A DNA stretch of 64,000 bases from Procambarus clarkii. Lineage: Eukaryota > Arthropoda > Malacostraca > Decapoda > Cambaridae. The notes under the pieces were generated by a model. The model did no database searches. It had not been told where the DNA came from and was given only the letters and a program-made list of their open reading frames with translations. The stretch lies in contig NC_091193.1 in the NCBI RefSeq assembly GCF_040958095.1, forward strand, positions 21,217,010 through 21,281,009, read 5' to 3'. Position 1 is the stretch's first letter. Every line of letters starts with the position of its first letter. This document shows, in pieces, positions 34,200 through 56,189 of this stretch. The position numbers and the translations under genes are program-made.

Positions 34200-35680
34200 A
34201 TAGAGGAGACCCACTTCTCCCTGCCAGTACCGACAAATAATAGAGCCCAGAGCTCCGGCGGCGCCTCCTGCAGGAGCACGAGCAGCAGCAGCAGCAACAA
34301 CAGGAGGAGGAGGAGTAGTTGTTGTTGTTGAGTTAGGGGCAACGACGATCAGTGGGATCGGATGCACCCCGGCGTACCCGTGAAGGGTGAACCTGCAAAG
34401 CCAGGAAAGGCAAAATGCTAAGCCAAAACGCGAAACGAGTGACGCCAAGCACTAGAAACTAATACGCCACACGACAAAGCTACGCACAAAGGGAGAGGCA
34501 GAAGCACATAATAGAACAGGGCAAACAAACAGCCAGAAGGGCACACAGCATGTCAGAGCAAATACACAAGAAATCAGAGGACATACTTGTCTGGGAACTT
34601 GGCCCGCGGGAATCTTACATTGAACGCCTCCCAGAGCACAGGTACCGCGAGCCGAAGGAACCGACGCCAGGACGGCAGCAGCCTCAACCACAGGGGGAAC
34701 CGGGCCACACACAGCAGAAGGCTCCGCAGCCACCCCAGCACCAAGCACATCCAGGGACCCGAGTCACGGACACAGGGCCAGGCGCAGCATCAGAAGACTA
34801 GGGAGAGGACAGCGACAGTCACACAGGGAGCTCCAGGAAGGCCCATGGGAGCAGCTGGGGCAGCGACAGGATCAGGCAGACCGACCGACGGTACCTCAAG
34901 AACCGGAGGAGGGACGGCAACAACCGGAGGAACGGCAGGCGCCGCCGGGGAAGCTGCAGCAGCGAACGGGACGCTCACCTCCTCACCCCCGGAGTCCTCC
35001 TCCAGAGGGAGCAGCGGGAAATCCTCCTCACGGAACAAGTTCACAGGAGCGACCGGATCAGCAGTACACCCGGCAGCCTGATGCCCCAACAAGCCACACC
35101 GGAAGCAAGTACGGGGTTGCCGGGCATAAAACACACGCACGTAGTACCCCAACAGCCGGACAGAGCACGGTATGTCCGACCTCAGTCACATCCCAAGGGT
35201 TCGTATGTTGGTCTTCACACCCGAATACGTGCCAGACAGGGAGTTCATCCGCACACTGACGACGGAGCCGTACCTCTGGAACAACCGCCGGAGGAGAGTC
35301 TCAGGAAACTCCATGGGGGTGCCATGAACACTGACATACGTCACAGCACCACTACGGTCTGAAATGGTCACAGACCCGGTGCCGTCCTGTAACTGCAAAG
35401 TACGTCCCTCGTACCTCCGTAAGAAAGCACGGTATACCGCCTCACCCACAAACTTGATAACACTGTGAGCAAGTTACCAGCTCAATGCCATATACGTCCC
35501 CAACCGGGACACTAAGCATGTCACTCAACACCACGTCCACCAGCGGATAACCAGCACGGCCAGTAAACTCCAATCCGATGGAGTTTAACCGCACGACAGT
35601 GGGAATAGGGCCGCCCATCGCAAAACACGCCACGTCTCCACCAGGAACAGCAGGGAGGGTAAACAGCCCCCTGATAATAA
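34200..35680 (-). pseudogene. gag-like ORF1 with CCHC knuckle, decayed
   Basis: On the minus strand, frames 35633-35442, 35449-35186 and 35152-34790 form one protein broken by frameshifts. It includes YGSVVSVRMNSLSGTYSG, an RRM-like region, then a single zinc knuckle CFRCGLLGHQAAGC (C-x2-C-x4-H-x4-C) followed by a Pro/Ala-rich tail. This is the layout of ORF1 in many non-LTR retrotransposons and of some domesticated CCHC proteins. GC content is high. No RT follows on this strand, so I treat it as a fragment, not a gene. Confidence 0.6.
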
Positions 35681-35689
35681 TAATAATAA

Positions 35690-37164
35690 TATTATACCAG
35701 GAAATCTATCAGGACCTAACCAACCACAGATTAGAGAACTACTTAGATTCTGTGACAAATTTTCACTCAATCAGCAGATATCGGAGCCAACGAGAAATGA
35801 AAATATTCTAGATCTGGTCTTTACGAACAATGAAGACATTATCAGAGACATTACGAATATCAGATACCACATACTCAGATCACAAACTCATTGAAGTGCA
35901 AACGACCATCAATACTCAGACTAGACCTAAAATATTGATAAAGCGAGAGGGGCTATTCAGTAAATTCAATTTTAATAATAAAAAGGATAGACTGGGAGAT
36001 AAACAGGGAACTTAAACATTCCATGGGGAACTGTTCTAAGTAATACAAGTCCTACAGAAGGAATAGAGAAACTGACTTCAGAAGCGTATCAAGTCTGTCT
36101 GAAACATATTCCTTTGAGGAAAGCCAGAAAGAGATCTAACGTAGAAAGAGAACGCAGACACTATAAACGCAAGGAAAAAAATAACGGAACTGCTTACGCA
36201 GTCACAAATTTCCCGTCAAAGAAGGAATAATTTAAATAGGGAGATTGAAGAAATCGAGCGGAAATTGAAACTCATATGAAACTGAAAAAAGGCAGTTAGA
36301 ACAGAAAGCAATTCAGGAAATAAAGAAAAATCCAAAATATTTCTAAGTTCTCATATGCGAAATCAAAAGCAAAAACCAGAGTACAAAACAATCAAATGTA
36401 CCCATAGTAGGAAAACAGCATGTAAAGGATTTGGGAATAATAATGTCTGACGACCTAACGTTTAAGGAGCATAACCAAGCAAATATTGCGACAGCCAGAA
36501 AAATGATAGGATGGATTACGAGAACTTTCAAATCCAGGGATACCATCACAATGGTTGTACTCTTCAAGTCACTTGTGTTGTCCCGTCTTGAGTACTGCTC
36601 AGTACTCGCTTCCCCCTTCAGAGCAGGAGAGATTGCTGAAATAGAGGGAATACAGAGAATATATGGCACGCATAGACGCAATAAAGCACCTAAATTATTG
36701 AGATCGTCTCAAAGCCCTCCAAATGTACTCACTAGAAAGAAGACGAGAGAGATATCAAATAATATACACCTGGAAGATACTGGAGGGCCAAGTACCAAAT
36801 CTACACAGTAAAATAACGTACTGGAGTAAACGATATGGAAGAAAATGTAGAATAGAACCAGTGAAGAGCAGAGGATGCCATAGGCACAATCAGAGAACAC
36901 TGTATAAACATCAGAGGTCCACGGTTGTTCATCGTCCTCCCAGCAAGCATAAGAAATATTGCCGGAACAACCGTGGACATTTTCAAGAGGAAACTAGATT
37001 TATTCCTCCAAGGAGTGCCGGACCAACCGGGCTGTGGTGGGTATGTGGGCCTGCGGGCCGCTCCAAGCAACAGCCTGGTGGACCAAACTCACACAAGTCG
37101 AGCCTGGCCTCGGGCCGGGCTTGGGGAGTAGAACAACTCCCAGAACCCCATCAACCAGGTATCC

Positions 37165-37165
<1 letters not shown>
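35690..37165 (+). pseudogene. LINE with endonuclease and RT ends, core deleted
   Basis: 5' part: DTTYSDHKLIEVQTTI (35850-35920), the SDH motif of an APE-type endonuclease. Then EIKKNPKYF and SYAKSKSKTRV, the usual pre-RT segment. At about 36404 the sequence jumps to the post-catalytic HVKDLGIIMSDDLTFKEH, so the RT active site is deleted. The C-terminal part continues across frameshifts through RTFKSRDTITMVVLFKSLVL, LERRRERYQIIYTWKILEG and the end (family C tail) CCAACCGGGCTGTGGTGG. It lies just upstream of LSM12. Confidence 0.75.
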
Positions 37166-45815
<8,650 letters not shown>

Positions 45816-46332
45816 GATATATGACTTAACCTCGGGCATGTACAACATCAAGGTGGGAGATGGAGGCTCTCCCAAGTGAATGTGCTCCATTATTTTAATA
45901 ATTGCCACAATGTAAGTGCAGGCCACTCATCAAGGTCATAGTGTGAGAGTCAACAGATTTATGAATAACTGATGATCATGACAGATCAAGTTTGAATGTG
46001 ATGAAAGTTGAAAAGTGCAATTTATTATTTTTTTATACTGGGCCATGGTTTTTACCAGCTATCCTTGTTCTTTGTCTATGGGTGATTATAAGACACTTGG
46101 GTCTTGGATATTTCACATTGTCACTCTTGTATACTGTTGAACCCTCATAACACCTATGTCTTTAGTGAATATTAAGTATCTCAAGTTGGTATTTTAAGTA
46201 ACAATACCAAGATTATTAGTACTGAATGTTGCTTATTACAAAGATATGTGACAATACTGAGTGAAAGTCGTATACAGACAGTCTATTTAAAGCATTTTTG
46301 ACACTGCATAGATTAATGGGAGAGGAATCTCT

Positions 46333-46365
<33 letters not shown>

Positions 46366-46390
46366 CTCTCTATGTGAACATTTACCGTCT

Positions 46391-46572
46391 GTTGACCAGA
46401 CCACACACTAGAAAGTGAAGGGACTACGACGTTTCGGTCCGTCTTGGACCATTCTCAAGTTGATCGACTTGAGAATGGGTCCAGGATGGACCGAAACATC
46501 GTCGTCCCGTCACTTTCTAGTGTGTGATCTGGTCAACATACTTCAGCCACGTTATTGTGACTCATCGCCTGC
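46391..46572 (-). mobile_element. Palindromic element, copy 4
   Basis: 182 bases with exact flanking ATTTACCGTCT at 46380-46390 and 46573-46583. Same element in reverse: the hairpin comes first and the leader CAGCCACGTTATTGTGACTC last. Downstream of LSM12. Confidence 0.85.
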
Positions 46573-46941
46573 ATTTACCGTCTTGTGAGCACTACTGAAT
46601 TGCGGAGTTTCTGTTACCAAGTTTCTGACTGGAACAGATTCAATCTTAAAAATGGCACAAATTCAATCTTAAAGAGTGCTTTTCCTTTGATTCTAAAAGC
46701 AATGACACATCACATATATTGTACAAATGTTAGGTTGTCACACCAAAGTGAACTCGCAGGTCATCTTCAATAGTTTGTCAACAAGGTTTTCTCTTAAGGA
46801 GGTACAGTATAGCTATTGTTCGGGTATTATTATATTAGACCTTTCTTTGTGTCCATTATATGATTTGGTGCAAAAAATTGTCTCTGAAAAATTGTGAGAA
46901 GCGTGTGTATAATTGGTAGTGAAAATGGCAAACTTACCAGT

Positions 46942-47033
46942 AGGTATTGTAACTCCATAGTTGCATCCAGTTGACAGGTATCATGACTCCAGACTTGCAT
47001 CCAGTTGACAGGTATCGTAACTCCAGACTTGCA
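46942..47033. repeat. 34-bp tandem repeat, 2.7 copies
   Basis: Units begin AGGTATTG (46942), AGGTATCA (46976) and AGGTATCG (47010), each with AACTCCA/GACTCCA and TTGCATCCAGTTGAC. Confidence 0.85.
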
Positions 47034-48836
47034 ACGCATTTTAAAGCTGTCTATTATAATATGAAAGATACAAAAGTTTTCTTTATTTTGGTTCTGTAGC
47101 TTGCCAAATTATAATAATATATAAATGCATTTCTTTGGAGTGTTAGACAAATGTCTAAATATATATATACATATATATATTTATTTCCTAGTAACAATTT
47201 AAGAACTAAAGTGTGTTTTCATCTTGAAATATTATTCTGGAAATCATTGCACCTATAACAAACCTCTCCAACCAGGTAAATCTTCTGGTAACACATAATT
47301 ATGCTTGCTGGTTAATGCTGCAGTGTTTTCATTTATACTGTTTTAGAATTTGCTTTCATAGTAATGAATTTTGCATCTAGCTTTAAAACATTATAATTTC
47401 TTTAACAGAAAACACTATTGTATTGTACATACAGTACTGTATACATTTTCATGACACTTCACCACATAGTGACGTTAATGTTTGTTTGCATTACAATTCT
47501 ATAATTTGTTTTAAAAGGAATAACACCTCAGGTTCAGCTATTGTCAAGATTCCATTTGTAAATTTTGCTTCCTAAGTTTAATTTCTGTTATATATATTTT
47601 CTGCTTGATAATATAAATCATGCATTTCTTACACATTCTCACAGTATAATCTGTTACAGAATTCTTGTGAATACTGTATTTAATAGATTTGTTATCCTCA
47701 CTCAGTGTATTGAGACTAAAGTTATAATTTTCTTTATTACTTATTGCTGGTTCTAGTTGACGAAGATTTTGTTGATGCACGTGCTGGATTAATGGGAGAA
47801 AATTACTGATACCAACTATAACAAATATGTTAAAAAAGTTGAATAAATTAATGCTTCTTATTCTGCTGTTTGGAGGATTCACGACAATAAGACCAAAATA
47901 AAGGGCATGAAGAATTGTAAAGTTTACAATGGAAACTTTAATTTATAATTTATGTTTTAATCATCACTATGCTGTTTTCCCCACATAAGGAATTATAGGA
48001 ATAAAATTTAAACGTGTAGAATGTAATGGCCAACATTTTGCACCACCATTGACACTCGCAGGCATCACAATCTGAATATTTTGCATTATAATCCTCACTC
48101 ACGAGTATAATATTATGAAAAAAATATTAGTTGTGGTGAATAAATATGTGGTGAATGGTTGTGGCTTACTTTCAAATTTGTTATTTGCATGTTAACACAT
48201 TTGGCAAGGTTTTTAAAGTCTAAACCCTTATGGATAACTAGAATTCAGATGCTTTAAATTAAAAGCCTGATAATAATTGCTACTTGGTCTTCATATATGA
48301 TGAATAAGTAATTCACATTTTGTGAAAGTTAATTTTAAGTCATTAGAATAATGCCTTGTCCATAAAATAGCATTTATAGCTTTCCATTTGATAGCAAAAT
48401 TGTTCATGGCTTGGAAAACATTTTGAATTTGCAAATTTGTCCTTAAATCAGTATATTTTTGGCTAGCTCAATTTTTTACACTTTTTCAGCTTATTCAAAA
48501 GTAGCAATGCTTTTTCCTTGAATTTTTTTTTTGAATTTCTAATTATAATGTTCCCTGTTTATTATCATCACGGTACTGTACTAGTAGTTACTTACATTTT
48601 TTGATAATTAGCGAGTCAGAATTCCACAGGTGTATGTACTGTAAAAGCATATATTTACGTGGCATTGGTAGTTTCATGAATCTGTATTTAATTTTATTTC
48701 TTTGACTTACTCAAGTTCAGTATCGATTATGAGTTTATGAAGACACTAGTTATTTATCTGACTATGCTAGGGGTATGTAATCTCACCTAGATTTAATACT
48801 TAAAAAAAATTGCTGGGTGTTGGCGTGTAGTAACTT

Positions 48837-49496
48837 GGGGAATTGTAGGCTGACCAGGTTATTCAGGGGGAATTGTAGGCTGACCAGGTTATTCAGGGGG
48901 AATTGTAGGCTGACCAGGTTATTCAGGGGGAATTGTAGGCTGACCAGGTTATTCAGAGGGAATTGTAGGCTGACCAGGTTATTCAGGGGGAATTGTAGGC
49001 TGACCAGGTTATTCAGGGGGAATTGTAGGCTGACCAGGTTATTCAGGGGGAATTGTAGGATGACCGGGTTATTCAGGGGGAATTGTAGGATGACCGGGTT
49101 ATTCAGGGGGAATTGTAGGATGACCGGGTTATTCAGGGAGAATTGTAGGCTGACCAGGTTATTCAGGGGGAATTGTAGGCTGACCAGGTTATTCAGGGGG
49201 AATTGTAGGATGACCGGGTATTCAGGGGGAATTGTAGGATGACCGGGTTATTCAGGGGGAATTGTAGGATGACTGGGTTATTCAGGGGGAATTGTAGGAT
49301 GACCGGGTATTCAGGGGGAATTGTAGGATGACCGGGTTATTCAGGGGGAATTGTAGGATGACCGGGTTATTCAGGGGGAATTGTAGGATGACCGGGTTAT
49401 TCAGGGGGAATTGTAGGATGACCGGGTTATTCAGGGGGAATTGTAGGATGACCGGGTTATTCAGGGGGAATTGTAGGATGACCAGGTTATTCAGGG
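48837..49496. repeat. 30-bp minisatellite, 22 copies
   Basis: Unit contains GGGGGAATTGTAGG followed by CTGACCAGGTTATTCA or ATGACCGGGTTATTCA. Copies 1-7 and 11-12 are the CTGACCA type; 8-10 and 13-22 are mostly ATGACCG. Copies 13 and 16 are 29 bases. The open frame (NCRLTRLFRG repeats) follows from unit length 30 and is interrupted by the two shorter units. Confidence 0.95.
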
Positions 49497-49699
49497 AGAG
49501 GGGGGAGATTACTTACTCATGTTAAGGTTGGTGAGGCACGTGTGCAGAGTGCTGGAGTCTTGTGCTGTATAGTTGGTGTCAAAGAACTCCTCATGGATAT
49601 ATATACAGTGCCTAATAATGAAGTGTGTTAGGCTGTTTTATGTGAGTTTTTATATGACCTTGTTATTTCCTACAATATTTCTTGAGGATCATACTCCAT

Positions 49700-50040
49700 T
49701 GTTAATAATACTGTGCACTTGTACATGTATGTGCATATATTCATGAATGTTTATATATACTGTACATGTATGTGTGCACATATTCAGGTATACATGCAAT
49801 TATATGTATACATATATATGCATGTATACATGTATGTACACACATGCAGGTATGTGCACACATTCACATGCATGTGTACACTAAGAAACATATATATGCA
49901 CACATAATCATATACACACTCATGTATACACATTTTTATACAGCTTTAAAGGCAAATATGGCCAAAATAATATAATAGGTGAGTAATGAGAGGCATATAC
50001 ATACATATACATGCATACATGTTTACACATACATGCATTT
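49700..50040. repeat. TA/CA-rich microsatellite region
   Basis: Impure mix of TGTATG, CATATA and CACACA words over 300 bases; alternating purine-pyrimidine. Confidence 0.8.
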
Positions 50041-52522
50041 AACGCACATTGTTTCAAAAGTGTGACTCCCGAGTGTAATCTAAATGATTCTAGACCAAGC
50101 TGTGTTCATCTGTTGTGTTAGCATTCCACCATATGGATATCTTTTGACAGCATTATTTGCCCCCTACAGCCATTGACGTTTTATATTATTTCCTTTCTTA
50201 ATTTCTATGAAGGATGTTTTGTACTGTGAGGAGTTGAATTGTACATTGTCTTTGGTTACACTTTTTGTATTGTTCAGTAGTAATATAATAGCTAGTTTTT
50301 ATAACTTTGACAAAAGTAATTTAGGACCATGGATATACAGCAGGTGTACGAGGCAAATTTTGAGTCATATTTAATTAATCATGGAATATAACTTGAGTGA
50401 TATAATGTTCATTATACATGTATATTGGACAGTTTCTACATGGCCGCAGGCTCTTTTGCGACTTGTGGTGATGTGTTTTCACAGAAACAGCCCTTAAAAA
50501 TAGTTGAGTGATAAGAATCAAATTGATTGTTTATATTTAAATAATTTCACTAGGAGTTATATTTGGTGTTTAGCATTGCTCAGTTATTAATTCATTTGGA
50601 ATATTAAATATTTATAGTTCACATGTAGCACTTACATTTTTTGTTTATATATAAATGAAGGAGTTATAAAATAATGAGTTTCTTTGCTTATGCTACAATA
50701 AATAATATTGTAATGGAATAAATGTTGGATGATGATTTCCCAATAAAAGAAATAACTTGCAGGCTTCAAAAAAATAAAAACTGACCAAAATAAAATTAAT
50801 TGTAATGTGAGTGACATTTTATACATATAATGATTGTTTTACCAGGAGTTATAGGTGAATGCTCCCTTTCTTCCCTTCTGCACTCCAAGCTGTCACTTAA
50901 TAAGTGTGATAGAAAGTTTGATTAACATGTTACAAATAGTAAATACAATGCATGCAATAATACATTACATTTTTCTCCTTATTGTTTCTGTGGATTGTAT
51001 TGGATCATAATCATTGGGTGTGTTCCAGTTTGCAAATACTGTATAAAAATATTTTACAGTAGAAGCTTCAAATTCCAGTCCAAGACTAGTGTCATGGTAC
51101 ACTTTTGATTATTCAGATATAATTTTCAGTTTTACTATTAATTTCGAAATATTGTTCGTTGTTTGATGATGTTACATCAATTTAGAATAATGAAACATGT
51201 TTTGGATGTCCATGTGGAGCTTTGGTGCTTCACAGACTACACAGTGGAGACGTAATAGTACACACTGTACACGTTAGGCTGTTTTACTCATATTTACCAC
51301 ACCTCTCATGTTGTGTATTACACTGCCCTTCACTACATGACAAGTATCAAAGTGAACTTTATACATTCTTTAATGGTGCACTCATCATTTACTCTTGCAA
51401 GACTAATTGTATGTGATTACATGCCAAGTTAAAAATGTAACATTATTTGTACATATAACAAACTATATGACTAAACATGGTAAGCAAGGATCATTGTGCA
51501 TAACAGCCAAAGCATTTTTGTATATTTTAAATTTTTTTTCTATGATATTAACATGCTCTTGATAATATTCACATATTATAATGACTATATAAATTGCTTG
51601 ATTCCTCAATACATGTACTGTATATACTGTTTGCAGTATATATATTGAGGCACATTTAGGTAAGGTTTGCCAATTTAATTTTTTTTTAATTTTGAACTAA
51701 AACTATCCTCAAGTTAAAATAACGGAAAATTGTGTTTTTATAAATAATCTTGGCTTGTTAGGTGACTTGCTATTAGGTACGATATAATGTATATACACAG
51801 GTATATGTATATACTGTATTATGATTATTTTTATTTACATTCCCAATAATGATATTTAAGAAAGTCATCTTTTTGCAGAATATTCATAATGTTAAATTAA
51901 CTAAATTACTGAGACTGATTTAAGAGTTAAGCAATATTGTCATAAAAAAAGTAAATAATGTTCTGTAATAAGTTACCGTCTCAGAAACACTGAATACAGT
52001 ACTGTAGCATATAGCTACCAAACATCATTTATTAGAAATATTGAAGTTTAACGAGATTCATATAAAATTGCTTCCAGTAAGCATTTTTTTTTTCTACACA
52101 AGTTTTTGCAGCAGAAAAAAATTTGTATTGAATTCTACATTTTGGTTTGATGATATAAGTTACACTCTTATTTAGAAATTTCGTTTGTGTTTAATAGATT
52201 AAAAGTTTAACGTGTATCAATAATACAAGAACAATTCTGTACTAAGTACTGAAGTGAAAATTTCAAATGATGTGATTTTTTTTTGGTCCCGATATGTATG
52301 TGATTAGTTTTCTGGTTCATAAAGAATTTCAGTGATATGATCAATTATATTTTGGCACATTCATGTTAGTAAAAATTGTATTGTTGGTGAAGTTTTTTTT
52401 TTAAGCATTAGTAACAGTAGTCGACCATTCATGTGTGCCATACTGACCATAAGTACACAAAAGAGGAGGGAAGTAGCATTTACTTCAGATATTTTTTCAA
52501 ATAAAGTTGCAAAGTAACAACA

Positions 52523-52563
52523 ACCCCCCTCCCAATGCCCCCAATCCCCTCCCCTCCCCCCCT
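52523..52563 (-). repeat. C-rich tract (G-quadruplex motif on minus)
   Basis: Runs CCCCCCTCCC, CCCCC, CCCCTCCCC and CCCCCCC with spacers of 1-4 bases; the minus strand satisfies the G3+ N1-7 rule. Confidence 0.7.
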
Positions 52564-55147
52564 CATTATCATCATCATATCTAATTTGATATCATATATC
52601 TATATCTAATTTGATAACATGCATCATATCATATATCTAATTTGAAGGTTATGTGCCTTTACTTTCAATTAAAGTCAAGTATCTAATAATGAACTGAATA
52701 ATTTCTTACAACAAGCTTTAAGGAAATTTGGAAATAGTGCTTTGTTGTTGCCTGCAATTGTTTATCAATAATCTGTAAACAGCTTGTGTTCATGGGGCTT
52801 GTGTGTGCCTGTTTAAAAGTTCATTGTTAAAATTTTGTAGGGCTCATCACATTGGGTTACTAAGTAAGGACATGAAGGTCACTTCTGTACCATTTGCCCA
52901 AAAAGTATATTAAAATTGAGCATTAAATTTTCAAATTTTCAGGATCTCATTCTAAATCTTTTTTTTTTTTTTTTTTTTTTTTTACTTGTGATGAAAGAAA
53001 TTGAGAAAATGTTAGTCACTGGTAGAATACCTCTTAAGTAGATGTAAGTAGGAGCAAAAGGGGGAACGCAAAATATAAAAGTGAAAAGCAGTGTTAGGTT
53101 GTGTTGGAGAATGTGTGATCTAACATTGATGAGCTACATTATATATGTGGTGCAAACGGACTGGTAGGCAGTTCAATGAAAAAGGTACTGTAGATATATA
53201 GAAACTTGACTGTAGCTGAAGTTTTTAGCCAGCTTTCTTTTTTTTTTTTTTTTTTTTATACTTGAGAATGTCGGTGTAAATGGGATGTTTTAAGAAAGTC
53301 ATGGAACTACCATAATAATTTTTAAAATACTAATAATGACATAAGGTGCATTGATGTTTTTACAGATGTCTTAAAGAAAGACGAGAGTAACGTTTACTGA
53401 ATTACATATTGGTTTGTTTCGCTGACAAGCAGCAGGGTTATGATTATGCATGACATTAATTGCAGTATATCATGAATTTGTGACTATTGAATATTTATAA
53501 GAATTGTGAAATAATGTGTGTAAATGTAAACTGCATCATGAGAAATTCAGAACCATATATGACATTAAAATATGTAGCTGTACTTGTGTCTTTCAAGACT
53601 AACACAACACTTAGATGTGACCAGCACATATGGATGGAAAATGTTTTTCTATTTAGTACATGTAGAATGTAACTCAAGCTGGTATTAAGATATTATTGGT
53701 AAATATATATCAATGAGGTAATTATTGTTGTTGCCAAGAGCAAAGACTGATGACAATTTGAAAAGCAGTGTGTGAGAAGAACTGTTGTTAACAACTTTTC
53801 ATGTACCATCATTCCTGTTACCACGTGGTGGTTCACTCTGCACCGAGGTAATAAGAAAATGTTTTAGAATCAGTTGTGACCAATTTGTTATATTTTTATT
53901 ACATTTATACTTCTAAATATAATTTAACTTCATGTTTTTGAAGATGTAATGTGAATACAAACCTCATTCTCTTCAAAATATAATTGCCAATCTATTGAGA
54001 AATTTATCTCAAAACTGACATCACCCAAATGCTTAGGTACAGTATAGTAGTTGAAAGTGTACAATAAATGTCTAGTGTTAATATTAAAACTGAAATGCTG
54101 ACATGAAAACATGCCAACCAACTATTAACACACTTTAGTGCTTAAAATGAAGACATAGGTTATGATCCCACAGACAAGGACTTGGATTAAATGCAAATTG
54201 TAAAAGATTCTTTATACTTGTTATTGCTTTGTAATCCTTTTCTCAAGTGCCCAGCACACATAATTTGTTTAGAAAGGCCTGAGGATTCAGGCAACAATGT
54301 TGATAAGATATCAGAATTTATTTTGTGAATGTGAATAAATTTATTTTGGAGTAATGTTTGCTATTCTTGAGTATAACTAGAGACGTTGAGGTACAAGTAT
54401 GGAATATTCTCTCCATTTCATCGTCACTTCCCACTGTGTATATATTGTATCCACAAAATACAAATCTCTTATGGGAATACCTTCAATGGAATTTTCATAT
54501 CTTCATAGGAAACATGAGGAAGGTGTGAAGTCATTACAGTAGCAGCATGCAACATCTGAAGGATAGTAGAATGTATGTAGTGCATGGTGAGTATGTTAGG
54601 TGGTTAGCACATAACTGACTGGATGTATGGAGCATAAAAATATTTTAAGAACGCTGGCTTAGTATACAGATTACACAGTAGATGCTTTTTGGTTGACATG
54701 CTCTACTGTATAATTAGGAGCCCTAGGCCTGGTTGTTCTTTGGTACCGTTGTTGTCCCACAAAGTGTCGATACAAATATTGATTTGTTTGTACACTTGAA
54801 TGTGGAATAAGCTATATTGTTATAATTTTTTATGATAAATATGAGAAGTTCAAAACAAAGGTGTATAATGAGTGGAATAAATAAGAAAAGCTATGCATCC
54901 CACTCTGTTGCCAATATTATTTATAATTGTTTCTTATTGAATATAAGATTTTTTTATAAAAGGACACTAATAGATAAAAGTAAAAAGTTAAAATACAAGA
55001 ACAAATTGCAGTCTTAGTGAAGAATGGTTGATGATTTGTAACTTATGAATTGTATAAACTGTCAGTAAAGACATAGAGCTATATAGCGGATTTCTTTAAC
55101 CTTTGAGCTGATTGGTAGATATACCTGTCGTGGGGTGGAGGTGGGGG

Positions 55148-56010
55148 CAGAGCCATCTTACCACATCAGCCCGATGGGCACTTGCCCAGGGCCCCCACAA
55201 CCATAGGACATGTTCATTATGGAAGCAGAATGTTTAAATATTTAGGTCTTGTTGCAAGCAAACTTGTATAATATAACCCTACATCCTGGTGTGGGACTAA
55301 ATATTAAAGATATATATTTCCAGGTGAATAACCTTTTCAGCAGAAATGAAACAATGTTTTGAGTGGAGCACAGAAGAGGAAGAGTGTTGCAGAGAAGGAG
55401 ACAATAGGAAAACTTTCAAAACTAACATTGTAGCTCAACACAGGTGCAACTAGTCTTAACATTCCTTCAGATATAGCATCCACATCTACATCCATTCCTG
55501 CTACCAATCATCCAGTTTTAGCAGACATACCATCATTGCCTGTTGCTGCTACTGGTGACATTTTACAAGAGGAAATGTCCAAATCTGTAACAGTAAAGGC
55601 GTTTGCACTCCAAGAGACAGATCCGGGCCATGGCTATGATACTAACACAATCGATTACTGGATTCGTATTGGGTCCTCACTGTGTCAGAATCATGATAGC
55701 AACCTTGCAAACTCAACCGGAGTGTATAAAACAGCTCGAGTAGAGATAATGAAGGCAAGGTATTTATCAGTGTTCAAACGTGAACTTCGGATCGGCGTGT
55801 GTGTGAAACATGAATGGCTACTCCATTCACCATCCCAAGGTCATCTGTACTGCTTTGTATGTCACCTATTGTCCAAGAAAGAATCTCCCTTTGCTACATT
55901 GGGGTTCAATGACTGGAAACACAGCAATGTTATTGTAGAACATGAAAATGGAGAACATCGAAAGTTCATGACACATATTTGATAAGGCGTAAGGAAACTG
56001 GAAGTGTAGA
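55148..56010 (+). pseudogene. hAT transposase N-terminal fragment (ZMYM-like)
   Basis: The frame 55536-55982 encodes 148 residues with DYWIRIGSSLCQNHDSN and a TTF-type zinc finger pattern (ELRIGVCVKHEWLLHSPSQ, YCFVCHLLSKKESPF, FNDWKHSNVIVEHENGEHRK). The equivalent upstream of the frame is decayed but readable. CAGAGCCATCTTACC at 55148 looks like the 5' inverted end, with GGGCACTTGCCCAGGGCCCC nearby. The catalytic RNase H-like and dimerization parts are absent. Confidence 0.75.
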
Positions 56011-56131
56011 TTCTTTATTACTTTAGCAACATCGCTCAGAGCAGGAATATTGGCATAGTGTTGACACGTGGGGTTTCTGTAATTAGCTTTCTTGCCTCTA
56101 GAGATTTGTCATTTCATGAAGAAATCGAAAA

Positions 56132-56168
56132 CGACGTTACCAGTGGAGCGGGACTCTACTGGTAACGT
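56132..56168. repeat. Hairpin
   Basis: GACGTTACCAGTGGAG and CTCTACTGGTAACGTC pair with one mismatch around CGGGA, at the end of the hAT fragment. Confidence 0.7.
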
Positions 56169-56189
56169 CTGGCCAATCTGAGGCCTCAC

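Larger units (their letters stand above)
46590..55060. other. AT-rich region without genes
   Basis: No convincing coding frame. It holds the tandem repeats listed separately, T-runs and CA/TA-rich tracts, but almost no transposon pieces. It could contain an extended LSM12 3' UTR. Confidence 0.5.

Noticed and set aside
48817-49525. Open frame of NCRLTRLFRG repeats
   Set aside because: The frame is open because the unit is 30 bases without a stop; two 29-base units break it and there is no gene context.
49766-49975. His/Tyr/Met-rich frame
   Set aside because: Arises from TA/CA microsatellite words.
55536-55982. Domesticated ZMYM-type host gene
   Set aside because: Only the N-terminal third is present, the upstream frame is broken and a transposon-like end precedes it, so a hAT remnant is more likely.
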